A DNA stretch of 28,558 nt from NCBI GenBank assembly GCA_964472565.1, contig CAYYNB010000071.1, positions 1 to 28,558 on the forward strand, in the 5' to 3' direction. The position numbers and the translations under genes were made by a program. Positions within the stretch are counted from its first letter, which is position 1. Each line of letters begins with the position of its first letter. The DNA is from DATAMF01 sp964472565. GTDB taxonomy: Bacteria; Chloroflexota; Anaerolineae; Aggregatilineales; Aggregatilineaceae. The notes beneath the pieces were generated by a model, which was not told where the DNA came from, made no database searches, and saw only the letters and a list, made by a program, of their open reading frames with translations. This document shows positions 16,172 to 24,319 of the stretch, piece after piece.

Positions 16172-16852
16172 TCACCGCAGAACAAGTTTCTTGGCCAAAT
16201 CCTGACGATTTACACTATCCGACATCGCCATGCCATTCTCCAGGATCAATTCCCTGGCCTCCACTACCGACCACTCTTTGGCGCTGTCCAGCCAGTCAGC
16301 GGAAGCCCAATCTGTCACCCGCCGATAGCGGTTAATTGGCCAACCATACGGTTCACCTTTGGCGCTGATCTTGCGGTCGTTGCCGTCCATTGTGATGTAA
16401 TATTCATGTTGTAACTGCTGGATAGCCGAATCTACCGCACGAACGCCCTGCTTGTGGCTGACACCCAGGGTTTGCCGCACCTGGCTAATGTTAAGCGTGC
16501 CCTTGTCTTCAAAAAGATGCCAAAGCTGCCAGACTCTTTGGTTGATTGTTCCAGCCGTCCGGCGTTCTGGCATGGAGAGCCGGGGATGGAATGCGGCATA
16601 GAAGATCGGATACATGCGCCGGGCGACAAAGCCTTTATGCCCACCCAGAATACAGCCATAAGCCAGGCGCTGCTCTTGGGCGGCGCGATCTTTCCAGCGC
16701 CAGGGATCAGTGTCAAGCCCAGTGTGCCAGAGACTTTCTGGAGTCTCGCCACTCAGAGAGGGTAATCCTGGCAAGAGGGGCGAGAGGGCCATGAAGCCCA
16801 GCGATTCAACACGAGCGACGAAATCCTCATAAGTGGTCAACATAGCGGTCAT
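16172..16852 (-). CDS. AlkZ-related winged-helix protein
   Basis: The 226-residue product resembles short relatives of the AlkZ/YcaQ DNA glycosylase superfamily. Visible blocks: YEDFVARVESLGFMALSPLL, ESLWHTGLDTDPWRWKDRAA, RLAYGCILGGHKGFVARRMYP, the VWQLWHLFEDKGTLNISQVRQ region, and KGEPYGWPINRYRRV. A winged-helix-like segment runs from about 105 to 160. The catalytic QxQ motif of true AlkZ is not evident, so glycosylase activity is uncertain. ATG 16852 is preferred, with AGGG eight bases upstream. It appears intact although it sits between a pseudogene and mobile-element debris. Confidence 0.75.
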   Translation of the reverse strand: MTAMLTTYEDFVARVESLGFMALSPLLPGLPSLSGETPESLWHTGLDTDPWRWKDRAAQEQRLAYGCILGGHKGFVARRMYPIFYAAFHPRLSMPERRTAGTINQRVWQLWHLFEDKGTLNISQVRQTLGVSHKQGVRAVDSAIQQLQHEYYITMDGNDRKISAKGEPYGWPINRYRRVTDWASADWLDSAKEWSVVEARELILENGMAMSDSVNRQDLAKKLVLR

Positions 16853-17018
16853 TTGGGACACCCTGACTAATCGCAAATCGCGCTGCTTAACAATTATTAT
16901 ACAGAGAAATTCCGTTTATATATCTAAGTGCAGAACCCAGGCCGCGGCGGAGTTCGAGGCGAACCAAACGGAAACCAGCACATTGGCTGGTTTCTGTTCA
17001 GATAGGTTTCCGTCAGGC

Positions 17019-17342
17019 GTGCGCTCACGAAATCCGATTGAAGACATAGTAGGCGAAATCTTTCCTCTGAAGAAGATGGGGAAACGCTTGACCGGCGTGG
17101 AGCATGATAGTCTGGTTGTTATTCCTCACACGGAATTTTACTTCTGGAATTCTCAGAGTGAGAAGGGGGATATCTTTGATTTTGTGGCCCGGCATGTCTT
17201 GAGAACCCAGGATTCGGATCATTTTCTGGAATCCGTTCGCTGGTTGGCTCGGCAGGTCAACCTTCCATGCGGCTGGCAGGTCTCTACAATCCAGGCAGCT
17301 CGACTTGGTTATATGAGGGGGGGCATAAATCACCGCCCCTGA
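17019..17342 (+). pseudogene. Truncated CHC2-primase-like N-terminal domain, zinc ligands lost
   Basis: From a possible GTG start at 17019 the frame encodes NPIEDIVGEIFPLKKMGKR, EHDSLVV, FYFWNSQSEKGDIFDFVARH and ESVRWLARQ. This order mirrors the DnaG zinc-binding domain (I-x-x-VV-x-x-x-PLKK-x-G, the H-x-x-x-PSF/SL block, GD-x-F-x-FV, F-x-EAV-x-x-LA). The H of EHDSL is kept but the cysteines are absent, as in degenerate primase-like domains of mobile elements. After about residue 90 the similarity stops and the frame ends at the edge of the transposase region. Primases continue with a Toprim domain, so this is a fragment, probably cut by the insertion next to it. Confidence 0.5.
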
Positions 17343-17349
17343 AAAAAGA

Positions 17350-17405
17350 GAGCCGATTCGGGTAAAGTTGGTAGTTGCGACGCTACAACTTAACCGAAAA
17401 GGCTC
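17350..17405. repeat. Imperfect palindrome at the left side of the transposase gene
   Basis: GAGCCGATTCGG at 17350 and CCGAAAAGGCTC ending at 17405 pair as the outer arms, continuing inward with AAGTTG and CAACTT. The dyad ends six bases before the transposase ATG. It may be the insertion-sequence end or a control hairpin limiting transposase expression. Confidence 0.55.
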
Positions 17406-17411
17406 AATCCA

Positions 17412-18120
17412 ATGGTAACGCTCGATCATCCCTTGATCCAATTGTTGGCCCTGATTGACATGGTGTGGGCAGAAGCGGAAGCCGGGCGAGTAGGGCGGGG
17501 TGCTTCGAAATGGTATAGCGAAAAAGTGATCTTCAAGGTGTATGTGGTGAGTCTGTTGAAGACATTGTGGGAACGGCGGGCGCTGTGGCGCTTTCTGAAA
17601 GCCAACCCGACGGTTGCCGCTGCATGCGGGTTGGTTCGCATCCCTGATCGTCGGACGTTGGATCGTCGCCTAGTCGAAATCGCGCCGCACGCGGAAGAAC
17701 AAATCCGAGTGTTGGGGTTGATGTTGTCGGTCGAAGGTGTGACCAGCAGCGCCACCGCCGCCAGTGATGGCTCGGTGTTTGCGACGCCGGGTCCTGTCTG
17801 GCATAAAGGCGGGGATCGTGCCGGAAGGCTTGCACGGGCTGGATCGGGAAGCCGATTGGATTCAATCGACCTATCATGGCTGGGTCTACGCTGACAAAGC
17901 CCATGTCACGACCAGTGTATCGTCCGCCACCGTTCGGGTGGTGTTGGATGCTACCGTGACCGGGAGTGCCTGCGAGAGTCATGTCTTGGAAAACCGGATC
18001 GACACCCTGTTGCCCACGATTGAAACCTTGTTGCTGGATGCGGGCTACGATGATGGCGATTTGATTGACCGTTGTGCTCAACGGGGGCTGACCGTACTGG
18101 CCCCGCTGTCAGTTAATTAA
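17412..18120 (+). pseudogene. DDE transposase gene, frameshifted and 3'-truncated
   Basis: Two frames together make one transposase. The first (from ATG 17412) carries the N-terminal helical part and ATAASDGSVFATPGPVWHK, which contains the first catalytic aspartate. Near 17800-17812 the coding continues in another frame (AGIVPEGLHGLDREADWIQS, YHGWVYADKAHVTTSV, LLLDAGYDDGDLIDRC) to a stop at 18120. The YHGWVYxxKAH and LDAGYDD blocks point to a DDE_Tnp_1-type transposase (IS4/IS5-like; exact family not resolved). The C-terminal part with the catalytic glutamate is missing. The shift is in the +1 direction, not the -1 slippage common in insertion sequences, so it is most likely a mutation. The element is therefore inactive. 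Confidence 0.85.
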
Positions 18121-18187
18121 ACTTCGGGGGCAATCAGGACACGAAGTCTCTTTCAAATCACGTGCTGCTGTAAGCCGTCTATTTTCG

Positions 18188-18232
18188 GACTGGTGCCCTC
18201 CACTACGGGCTAATTCCGCAGGGGCACCAGTC
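18188..18232 (-). terminator. 11-bp inverted repeat across the stop of the propeller/DJ-1 gene
   Basis: GACTGGTGCCC (18188-18198) and GGGCACCAGTC (18222-18232) are perfect reverse complements with a 23-base loop containing the TAG stop at 18203-18205. On the minus strand the stem is followed by CGAAAAT rather than a T-run. It could end transcription of the two propeller genes or protect the mRNA end. Confidence 0.5.
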
Positions 18233-21200
18233 GGGCCAGAAGTCGCCGGCGTGGTTCTGTGTCAAAGGCTGCGGATCACCGCCGTCGGCATCCACGATTA
18301 GAATCTCGAAATCACCGCCTGTGTCGTGTTGGTAGACGATCTGCTGCCCATCGGGCGACCAGACCGGGTCTTCACCGTCTACGCCTAGATCGCGAGCCTG
18401 CCAGACACCCCCGGCTGATTGTTCCAGGACGTACAACCTCATCTGGCGTTGGCTCAGACTCATGAAAGCAATCCGCGTGCCATCCGGCGACCAGGTCGGG
18501 AAATACTCGTCCAGGTCGTTGTCGGTCAATCGCTGCGGATCGCTGCCATCCGCCGCAACGGTGTAAATCTCCTGTTTGCCGTCGCGATCCGATATGAACA
18601 CAATCTGCGCTCCATCTGGCGACCAGTCCGCCCAGTAATCATTGAAGCCGCTGTTTACCAGCACCTGCTGTTCGGTGCCGTCTGCGCGCATCCGCCAGAT
18701 TTCAGACAATCCATCCCCGTCACGATCCGTGTCAAACAGAATATACTGGCCATCTGGCGACCAATCCGGGTGGTATTCAGGCGCGGGATCGCTAGTCAAC
18801 TGGCACTCATTAGTCCCGTCGACACCGATCACGTAAATGTCTTCATTGCAGTGCGGAAAACAAGTCGAAGGGTGGGGGTCGTTGCGAGCCGAGAGAAACA
18901 CGATCTGCGATCCGTCCGGCGACCAGGCCGGACTGCTGTCATCTGTATCGTTAACCGTCACTCGCCGCTGATGACTGCCATCGGCCTTCATCACGTATAG
19001 TTCGGCATTACCGTCGCGGTCCGAGTAAAAGACAATGTCGTCACCCTGGTCTTGAAGTAACAATTCCAGGACCGCCGTGGTGAACTGTCTTGCCGCATAC
19101 CGATCGCGTGCTGTAACGATCAGTCCATCCTGTTCGACTGCCGCGCCAGAGCAGGTCGCGCCCTGCTCTTCGAGCATCTGGCAGGTGTGTGAAGGCTCGC
19201 CCGTCGTGATCAGACCCTCTACCACGTCCGCATAAGCCAGCACGCGTGGCCCCGAACAGATCGCGCCCAAAACAACTCTCTGTGCGACGGCGTCCTGTAT
19301 GATGCGGTTGGTTTCAGGCATAGCGGTGCCCAGGGTGAGGTCGTTGTCGCAGTTGAAGAGGATCGCGGCGTAGTCCTCTACGCGCACATCTTGCAGTCGC
19401 AGGTCAGGGACTACTCGCAGGTCCGATTCTTTGGCACGCAGCGTGTTTAAGGTGTTCGACGCCACGACCACGCGATATCCGGCATCTTCCAGAATCGGTA
19501 CTTCAGTCTCGTAAATACCAGGGATAAACTGCTGGCCGAAAACGAGCAAAATGGCGGGCTGTGCTGCCGGTGCTTCGCTTATAACAGGACGCCAGATGGG
19601 CCGCCATTCCTGCGCGGAATTATTGGTGATCTGGTAGATCGTGCCGCTCTCCAAATGCAGCAGATAAACCTCCGCCCGCCGTGATTCGCCCGCCCACGCC
19701 AACCATTGACCATCCGGCGACCAGGTCGGAACCCAGTCGTCCCACCGGTTATCGGTGACCTGTTGGGACGCGCTACCATCACTGTTCATGACGAAAATTT
19801 CCCAGTCCCCATTCCGATTTGATGAAAACGCCAGCCGCGACCCGTCCGGCGACCAATCGGCGCGGGCGGCGCTCTCGCTGATCAGGCGCGGTTCGGGTAG
19901 TACCTGGGGATCGTCGGGCACATCGATCACGTAAAGGTCTTGTCTGGCACTGGACCACACCGCCGTAAAGGTGATTTGTTCACCATCCGGCGACCAATCG
20001 GGGCAGAAATCGTCCCGGTCGTTGTCGGTCAAACGACGTTGGTCGCTGCCATCGCTGTTCATCACGTAGATTTCCTGGTTGCCATCGCGCTTCGAAACAA
20101 ACGTTATCCGCGATCCGTCGGGCGACCAGACAGCCGCCCGGTCTTGTGTATCGTTAAACGTCAACTGCACGGGATCACTGCCGTCCGCGTTCATGACAAA
20201 AATTTCATCATCTCCGTCGCGGTCAGAGAAGAAGACTAATCGTGACCCGTCAGGTGACCAGTCGGGCAGGCCATCTTGAGCGGTGTTATCGGTGAGCTGT
20301 TGGACGTTGCTGCCATTGCCGTTCATCAGGTAAATCTCGCGGTCGCCATCCTGGTCGGAGTCAAACGCAATCACGGCGTCAGCGGGCATAGTTACCGCTG
20401 GCGCGGCCGGATGCCACCAGTCGTGATGGTGTGCGTTTTCTGTGGTCAGGGGACGTACATTGCTGCCATCTACATCCATCACGTAAAGCCGCCATTCCCC
20501 GTCGCGGTCGGAGACAAACGTAAATTGGGAACCATCCGGGGACCAGACCGACATACTGTCAAAAACATCGTTCTCTGTCAGACGGCGCGCCTGGCTACCG
20601 TCAGCATTCATCACATAGAGTTCGGTGGCGCTGATGTCCTTGCCGGACATTGATTCGTAAGCGATCTGGGTGCCGTCAGGCGAGAACCTGGGATACGAAT
20701 TCGTTGCTTCATCGTGAGTCAGGCGCTGCACCGGGCCGCCCTCAGTAGTCATCACGTAGATCTGCCACGATCCGTCGCGGCTGGAGACAAACGCGATTTG
20801 CTCGCCGTCCGGCGAAAAAGCGGGCTGCCCGTCGAAACCCGGATCATCGGTCAGGCGGAGCACATGGCTCCCATCCGGATTCATCCGATAAATCTCGACG
20901 TTGCCATCGCGTTCAGACATGAAAGCAATTTGGGTGCCGTCCGGCGAAAACGTGGGATGGTACTCTCTGGCAGGCGTCTCGGTGAGCTGGCGCGGGTTGC
21001 TGCCGTCGGCGTCCATGACAAACACTTCCTGGTTTCCCGCCCGCCTGGAAATAAATACGATCTGTTTGCCGTCCGGCGAAAAATCTGGCATTGCGTCAAA
21101 ACCGGGTTGATTGGTCAGGCGCGTAATGTCGCTGCCGTCCGCGTTCATGAGATAAATTTCGTCATCTCCGTCGCGGTCAGACGTAAAAACGATCTTGCCC

Positions 21201-21295
21201 TGATTTTCTTGGGCAAGGCTGGATACAGGCCGGGGAACAATCCATCCGGCCAGAAATCCGGTGACCAATACGAATGCCAACAGAATACGGCACAT
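18203..21295 (-). CDS. Secreted triple PD40 (TolB-like) propeller protein with embedded DJ-1/PfpI domain
   Basis: The 1030-residue product has an N-terminal signal peptide (residues 1-28, cleaved near SSLAQ). It then carries eighteen PD40/TolB-type blades, each with a variant of DGxxEIYVMNADGS...LT...WSPDG. They group as three six-bladed propellers: about 33-296, 308-570 and 753-1023. Between the second and third lies a DJ-1/PfpI-type domain (about 580-748; 19052-19558) with the nucleophile elbow GAICSGPRVLA, Cys680. DJ-1/PfpI relatives include glyoxalases, proteases and amidotransferases; the reaction here is unknown. The likely location is outside the cytoplasmic membrane. ATG 21295 has GAGGGG about nine bases upstream. 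The start lies inside the 3' end of the preceding propeller reading frame (151-bp overlap), implying a two-gene unit. I know of no named family with this exact order. Confidence 0.88.
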   Translation of the reverse strand: MCRILLAFVLVTGFLAGWIVPRPVSSLAQENQGKIVFTSDRDGDDEIYLMNADGSDITRLTNQPGFDAMPDFSPDGKQIVFISRRAGNQEVFVMDADGSNPRQLTETPAREYHPTFSPDGTQIAFMSERDGNVEIYRMNPDGSHVLRLTDDPGFDGQPAFSPDGEQIAFVSSRDGSWQIYVMTTEGGPVQRLTHDEATNSYPRFSPDGTQIAYESMSGKDISATELYVMNADGSQARRLTENDVFDSMSVWSPDGSQFTFVSDRDGEWRLYVMDVDGSNVRPLTTENAHHHDWWHPAAPAVTMPADAVIAFDSDQDGDREIYLMNGNGSNVQQLTDNTAQDGLPDWSPDGSRLVFFSDRDGDDEIFVMNADGSDPVQLTFNDTQDRAAVWSPDGSRITFVSKRDGNQEIYVMNSDGSDQRRLTDNDRDDFCPDWSPDGEQITFTAVWSSARQDLYVIDVPDDPQVLPEPRLISESAARADWSPDGSRLAFSSNRNGDWEIFVMNSDGSASQQVTDNRWDDWVPTWSPDGQWLAWAGESRRAEVYLLHLESGTIYQITNNSAQEWRPIWRPVISEAPAAQPAILLVFGQQFIPGIYETEVPILEDAGYRVVVASNTLNTLRAKESDLRVVPDLRLQDVRVEDYAAILFNCDNDLTLGTAMPETNRIIQDAVAQRVVLGAICSGPRVLAYADVVEGLITTGEPSHTCQMLEEQGATCSGAAVEQDGLIVTARDRYAARQFTTAVLELLLQDQGDDIVFYSDRDGNAELYVMKADGSHQRRVTVNDTDDSSPAWSPDGSQIVFLSARNDPHPSTCFPHCNEDIYVIGVDGTNECQLTSDPAPEYHPDWSPDGQYILFDTDRDGDGLSEIWRMRADGTEQQVLVNSGFNDYWADWSPDGAQIVFISDRDGKQEIYTVAADGSDPQRLTDNDLDEYFPTWSPDGTRIAFMSLSQRQMRLYVLEQSAGGVWQARDLGVDGEDPVWSPDGQQIVYQHDTGGDFEILIVDADGGDPQPLTQNHAGDFWPDWCPCGISP

Positions 21296-23166
21296 AGGTT
21301 TTTATTCCCCTCTGGTGATGAGACTCCCCAGATACGCACACTGGTGTCGCCCTGCAGCGCCTGATACACCCCGCTGCCGGTCACCAGTCGTGTGCCATCC
21401 GGTGACCACGCGATGCCCCAAACCGGCGAATGATGCCCGGTGAGCACCGCCAGGGATTCACCGGTTTCCGGATTCCACAGACGCACGACACCATCTTCCC
21501 CCGTGGAGGCGAGTAACTGGCCGTCCGGCGACCATGCCACGCCGCGCGACCAACCGGAAAAAACGCCTAACCTCGGATACTCCTCTTCGGCTGTGACGTC
21601 CCACAACCGGATCGGTCCATTTTGAGTGGCCGCCGCCAGCAGTTGTCCATCCGGGGACCACGCCAGACCGTTGACATCGTTGCGGTACGTGGCGATACGC
21701 CACTCGGTCAGCAGTTCGTTCGTCGAGACATCCCACAGCCGAACGGTCGAGGCGATGCTGCCGGAGGCCAGGACCAAACCATCGGGCGACCAGGCGGTCG
21801 TGATGACCTCGCGGGCATGCCCGCGCAGCCGGACAACCTCCTGGCTGGTTGCGACATCGAATACAATCACGGAGCCGGTGTTGGTGCCACTGGCAATCCG
21901 TTTTCCATCGGGGGACCACGCCGCGCTAAAGGTCCAGGCACCGGTTGAAAAGCGCTGTTGTTCTTCGCCAGTGTGAGTGTCCCACACGCGCACGGTGCCA
22001 TCCCGGCTGGCTGAGGCCAGTAAGGCGCTGTCGGGGCTGAAAGCGACACCCCACACGGCGTCGGTGTGCCCGCTCAAGATGAAACCCGGTTCGCTCGAAG
22101 AGGCGTCCCAAATTCGCACCGTCTGATCCTGGCTGCCGGAGGCAATCAGCGTTCCATCGGGCGACCACGCGACCGAATACACCGTGCCAACATGCCCTGA
22201 CAGTTCATCTATCTGAACTACCTGTCCGGCATTTTCGGACGTAATCGGTGGCGCGGTAACTGATGACGCGCTGCGCCAATCTGCTGCCCAGTTTTCGCCC
22301 GCATTATCCGTAAGCTGCATGAGATCGCGGCCATCTGGCCTGCTGATATAAATGTCTGTAATGCCATTACGTTCTGAGCTGAACACGATCCACTGGCCAT
22401 CGGCAGACCAGGCGGGAAAGCTGTCGAACGCCGGATCAGTCGTTATGGAGCGCGGATCAGACCCGTCGGCGTTCATCACATAGATGTTCGAGTTATCATC
22501 CCGCTGGGTGACAAACACGATTTGCGCGCCATCCGGCGACCAGTACGGCATGTAATCCTGCCCTGAGCTGGTTGTGAGCCGCTGTAGGTGGTCGCCGTCG
22601 GGGTCCATCGTGTAGAGTTCCTGATCGCCTTCGTGGTCTGACGCGAACACAATCCGCGTCCCATCAGGGGACCACGCGGGCGTCATCTCGTTGGCTTGAC
22701 GAGTGTCCGTCAGCGCACGTTCATGGGTACCATCTGTATCGATAAGATGCAGGTCGGCCTGACCTTCCCGCCACGCATTGAAGACCAGGGTGCTGCCGTC
22801 TGGCGACCAGACCGGGTACATATCATCGGTATCGTTAAAGGTTAGTTGGGTGATGTGGCTGCCGTCGGCATCCATTACAAAAATCTCGAAATCGCCATCG
22901 CGTGTGGACTCAAACGCGATTTTTGTCCCATCCGGTGACCACGCAGGCCAGTAGTTGTCTCCGGCGGGCGTGGTCGTCAGGCGGTGTGGATCGGACCCAT
23001 CGGCATCCATCACGTACAGCTCGGCATTGCCGTCGCGCGTGGACACAAACACGATCTCGCCGCCCGGATGCTCAACGGGTTGATCGCCGCGGTGCTGGGC
23101 GGTGGCGGTGCCTGCCAGCATGAGCAGGCAGATCACCATCATGAGGTAGAGGTACTGTCGCCGCAT
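21145..23166 (-). CDS. Secreted PD40 + WD40 double-propeller protein
   Basis: The frame encodes 673 residues. A signal peptide (MRRQYLYLMMVICLLMLAGTATA) is followed by six PD40/TolB-type blades (about 35-305) and then seven WD40 repeats (about 330-620; each ends in variants of VRLWD and contains AWSPDG). WD40 repeats are usually cytoplasmic and eukaryote-like, so a secreted PD40-WD40 hybrid is notable. Natural blades end at VRIWGVSSPE near residue 618. The last 50 residues are read out of frame from the next gene's signal peptide and first blade, so the true stop may have been lost by a one-base change or sequencing error. ATG 23166 has GGAG at good distance. Propellers are binding platforms; no enzyme domain is present. 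Confidence 0.88.
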   Translation of the reverse strand: MRRQYLYLMMVICLLMLAGTATAQHRGDQPVEHPGGEIVFVSTRDGNAELYVMDADGSDPHRLTTTPAGDNYWPAWSPDGTKIAFESTRDGDFEIFVMDADGSHITQLTFNDTDDMYPVWSPDGSTLVFNAWREGQADLHLIDTDGTHERALTDTRQANEMTPAWSPDGTRIVFASDHEGDQELYTMDPDGDHLQRLTTSSGQDYMPYWSPDGAQIVFVTQRDDNSNIYVMNADGSDPRSITTDPAFDSFPAWSADGQWIVFSSERNGITDIYISRPDGRDLMQLTDNAGENWAADWRSASSVTAPPITSENAGQVVQIDELSGHVGTVYSVAWSPDGTLIASGSQDQTVRIWDASSSEPGFILSGHTDAVWGVAFSPDSALLASASRDGTVRVWDTHTGEEQQRFSTGAWTFSAAWSPDGKRIASGTNTGSVIVFDVATSQEVVRLRGHAREVITTAWSPDGLVLASGSIASTVRLWDVSTNELLTEWRIATYRNDVNGLAWSPDGQLLAAATQNGPIRLWDVTAEEEYPRLGVFSGWSRGVAWSPDGQLLASTGEDGVVRLWNPETGESLAVLTGHHSPVWGIAWSPDGTRLVTGSGVYQALQGDTSVRIWGVSSPEGNKNLCAVFCWHSYWSPDFWPDGLFPGLYPALPKKIRARSFLRLTATEMTKFIS

Positions 23167-23452
23167 GGCTCGCTCCAGACTATTCCAGACTGATTTGGGC
23201 GCATCACAACGTATCGTGCCATGCAGCGGGAGCGTAGAAGGGGGCGGTCCGAAGTGCGCACCTATTGATCCGTTATACGAGGTCAGCTCGACTTTGTGGC
23301 TGACGCTCTGACAAAACTATGCGGCGTCGCAGGCGCGCGTATCAGGCCAAATGCTGAAGCCATCAAGGTGGCGAGGCGGGCTGAAAACCGACGTGCTGTA
23401 TGTGTTCAGTGGGGTAGCAAATGGCGGTCTTAATGAAGTAGAATAGCCCGGC

Positions 23453-23602
23453 ATGAGCAACGATCTGGTTCCCCCACCCAACAGTGGCATCTCGCCGGAA
23501 GGCTGACAGCAAACGCCGGAGAGTGTGCAGGCGTGGATCACAATATTGGGGGCAGACATCAAGCAACTCAAAGACACGGTCGAAAAACTCCAATGGGGAT
23601 AA
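23453..23602 (+). pseudogene. IS66-like transposase N-terminal remnant
   Basis: ATG 23453 opens a frame that meets TGA after 17 codons (23504) and continues as QQTPESVQAWITIL and KQLKDTVEKLQWG to TAA 23600. Around the internal stop this resembles the coiled-coil N-terminus of IS66 transposases (SPE...TPESVQ...L...I..L...VE.L). Only about 50 codons remain, joined directly to the siderophore-binding pseudogene. The upstream 23167-23452 stretch shows no gene. Confidence 0.4.
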
Positions 23603-23604
23603 AA

Positions 23605-24277
23605 ATAATGCTGTTTTCCACTGGGCTGAGGATAAAGTAGAAGGTGCCCCACCTATGGTGCTGAACATGCCCTATGGCAGCCTGGATTATGAGGCTATCC
23701 TGGCGCTTCAGCCCGATCTTATTAGCGCGGTGACCGCAGACATTACCCAGGAAGAATATGATCTACTGTCGCAAATCGCACCGACGATCGTCCAACCATG
23801 CTGATGATCGGCAGTGCTGTCGGAAAACGCGCAGAAGCCGAGTCAATCGTGGCAGATGTCGAAGCCCTGTTCGCAGAAGCTCGTGAGCAAAATCCTGACT
23901 TTGAAGGAAAAAACGTAGCAGCCGCTTATTTTTATGAGGGAACCTACGGCTTTTATACTGACCAGGACAGCCGAGCGCGCTTCTTTACCGATCTAGGTTT
24001 TGTTGTACCCGATGAACTGATGGATGTAGCAGGCGACTCGTTTTACGTGGACCTCAGCGCCGAAAGGGTTGACTTGCCTGACCAGGATTTGATTGCCATT
24101 GTCAACCTGCAATTCGTCGAGGGTGGGCGTGATGCCCTGGAATCTGATCCCTTATTTAGCCATTTGCAGGCCGTCCAGGACGGGCGGGTCGTCTATCTCG
24201 ATGAACAGGCTGAAAACGCGTTGGGATTCAGTTCACCGTTGAGCCTGGCTTATGCCCTCGATGCCGTGCTGCCGTAG
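23605..24277 (+). pseudogene. Iron-siderophore ABC transporter substrate-binding protein, broken
   Basis: Two frames encode one FepB/FhuD-type binding protein. The first part reads WAEDKVEGAPPMVLNMPYG, LDYEAILALQPDLISAVT and EYDLLSQIAPTIVQ. The second (from 23798) reads LMIGSAVGKRAEAESIVADV, AAAYFYEGTYGFYTDQDSR, FFTDLGFVVPDEL and YVDLSAERVDLPDQD, and ends at TAG 24277. Between them about 10-15 residues are deleted and the frame changes. The signal peptide and roughly the first 90-100 residues are absent, replaced by the IS66-like remnant. The gene cannot make a functional lipoprotein. No siderophore permease or ATPase is in the window. The neighbouring sucrase/ferredoxin-like gene supports a former siderophore uptake locus. 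Confidence 0.85.
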
Positions 24278-24319
24278 TTGGAAACGGTTTTTGGCGATCC
24301 CACAGGTGATTGATCGAGT

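Noticed and set aside
16833..17018. N-terminal extension of the primase-like frame
   Set aside because: The stretch overlaps the start of the AlkZ-related gene on the other strand and has no primase similarity before VRSRNPIE.
17795..17815. Programmed ribosomal frameshift in the transposase
   Set aside because: The shift is +1, no slippery heptamer for -1 movement is seen, several residues appear lost at the junction, and the C-terminus is missing too.
20714..21364. Plus-strand open frames opposite the propeller genes (also 18419-19000, 20276-20653)
   Set aside because: Repetitive antisense products caused by the periodic PD40 blade codons.
18203..23166. Periodic DNA repeats that might suggest a CRISPR array or satellite
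   Set aside because: The repeats are protein-coding blades of varying sequence and about 120-150 bp period, not identical short repeats with spacers.
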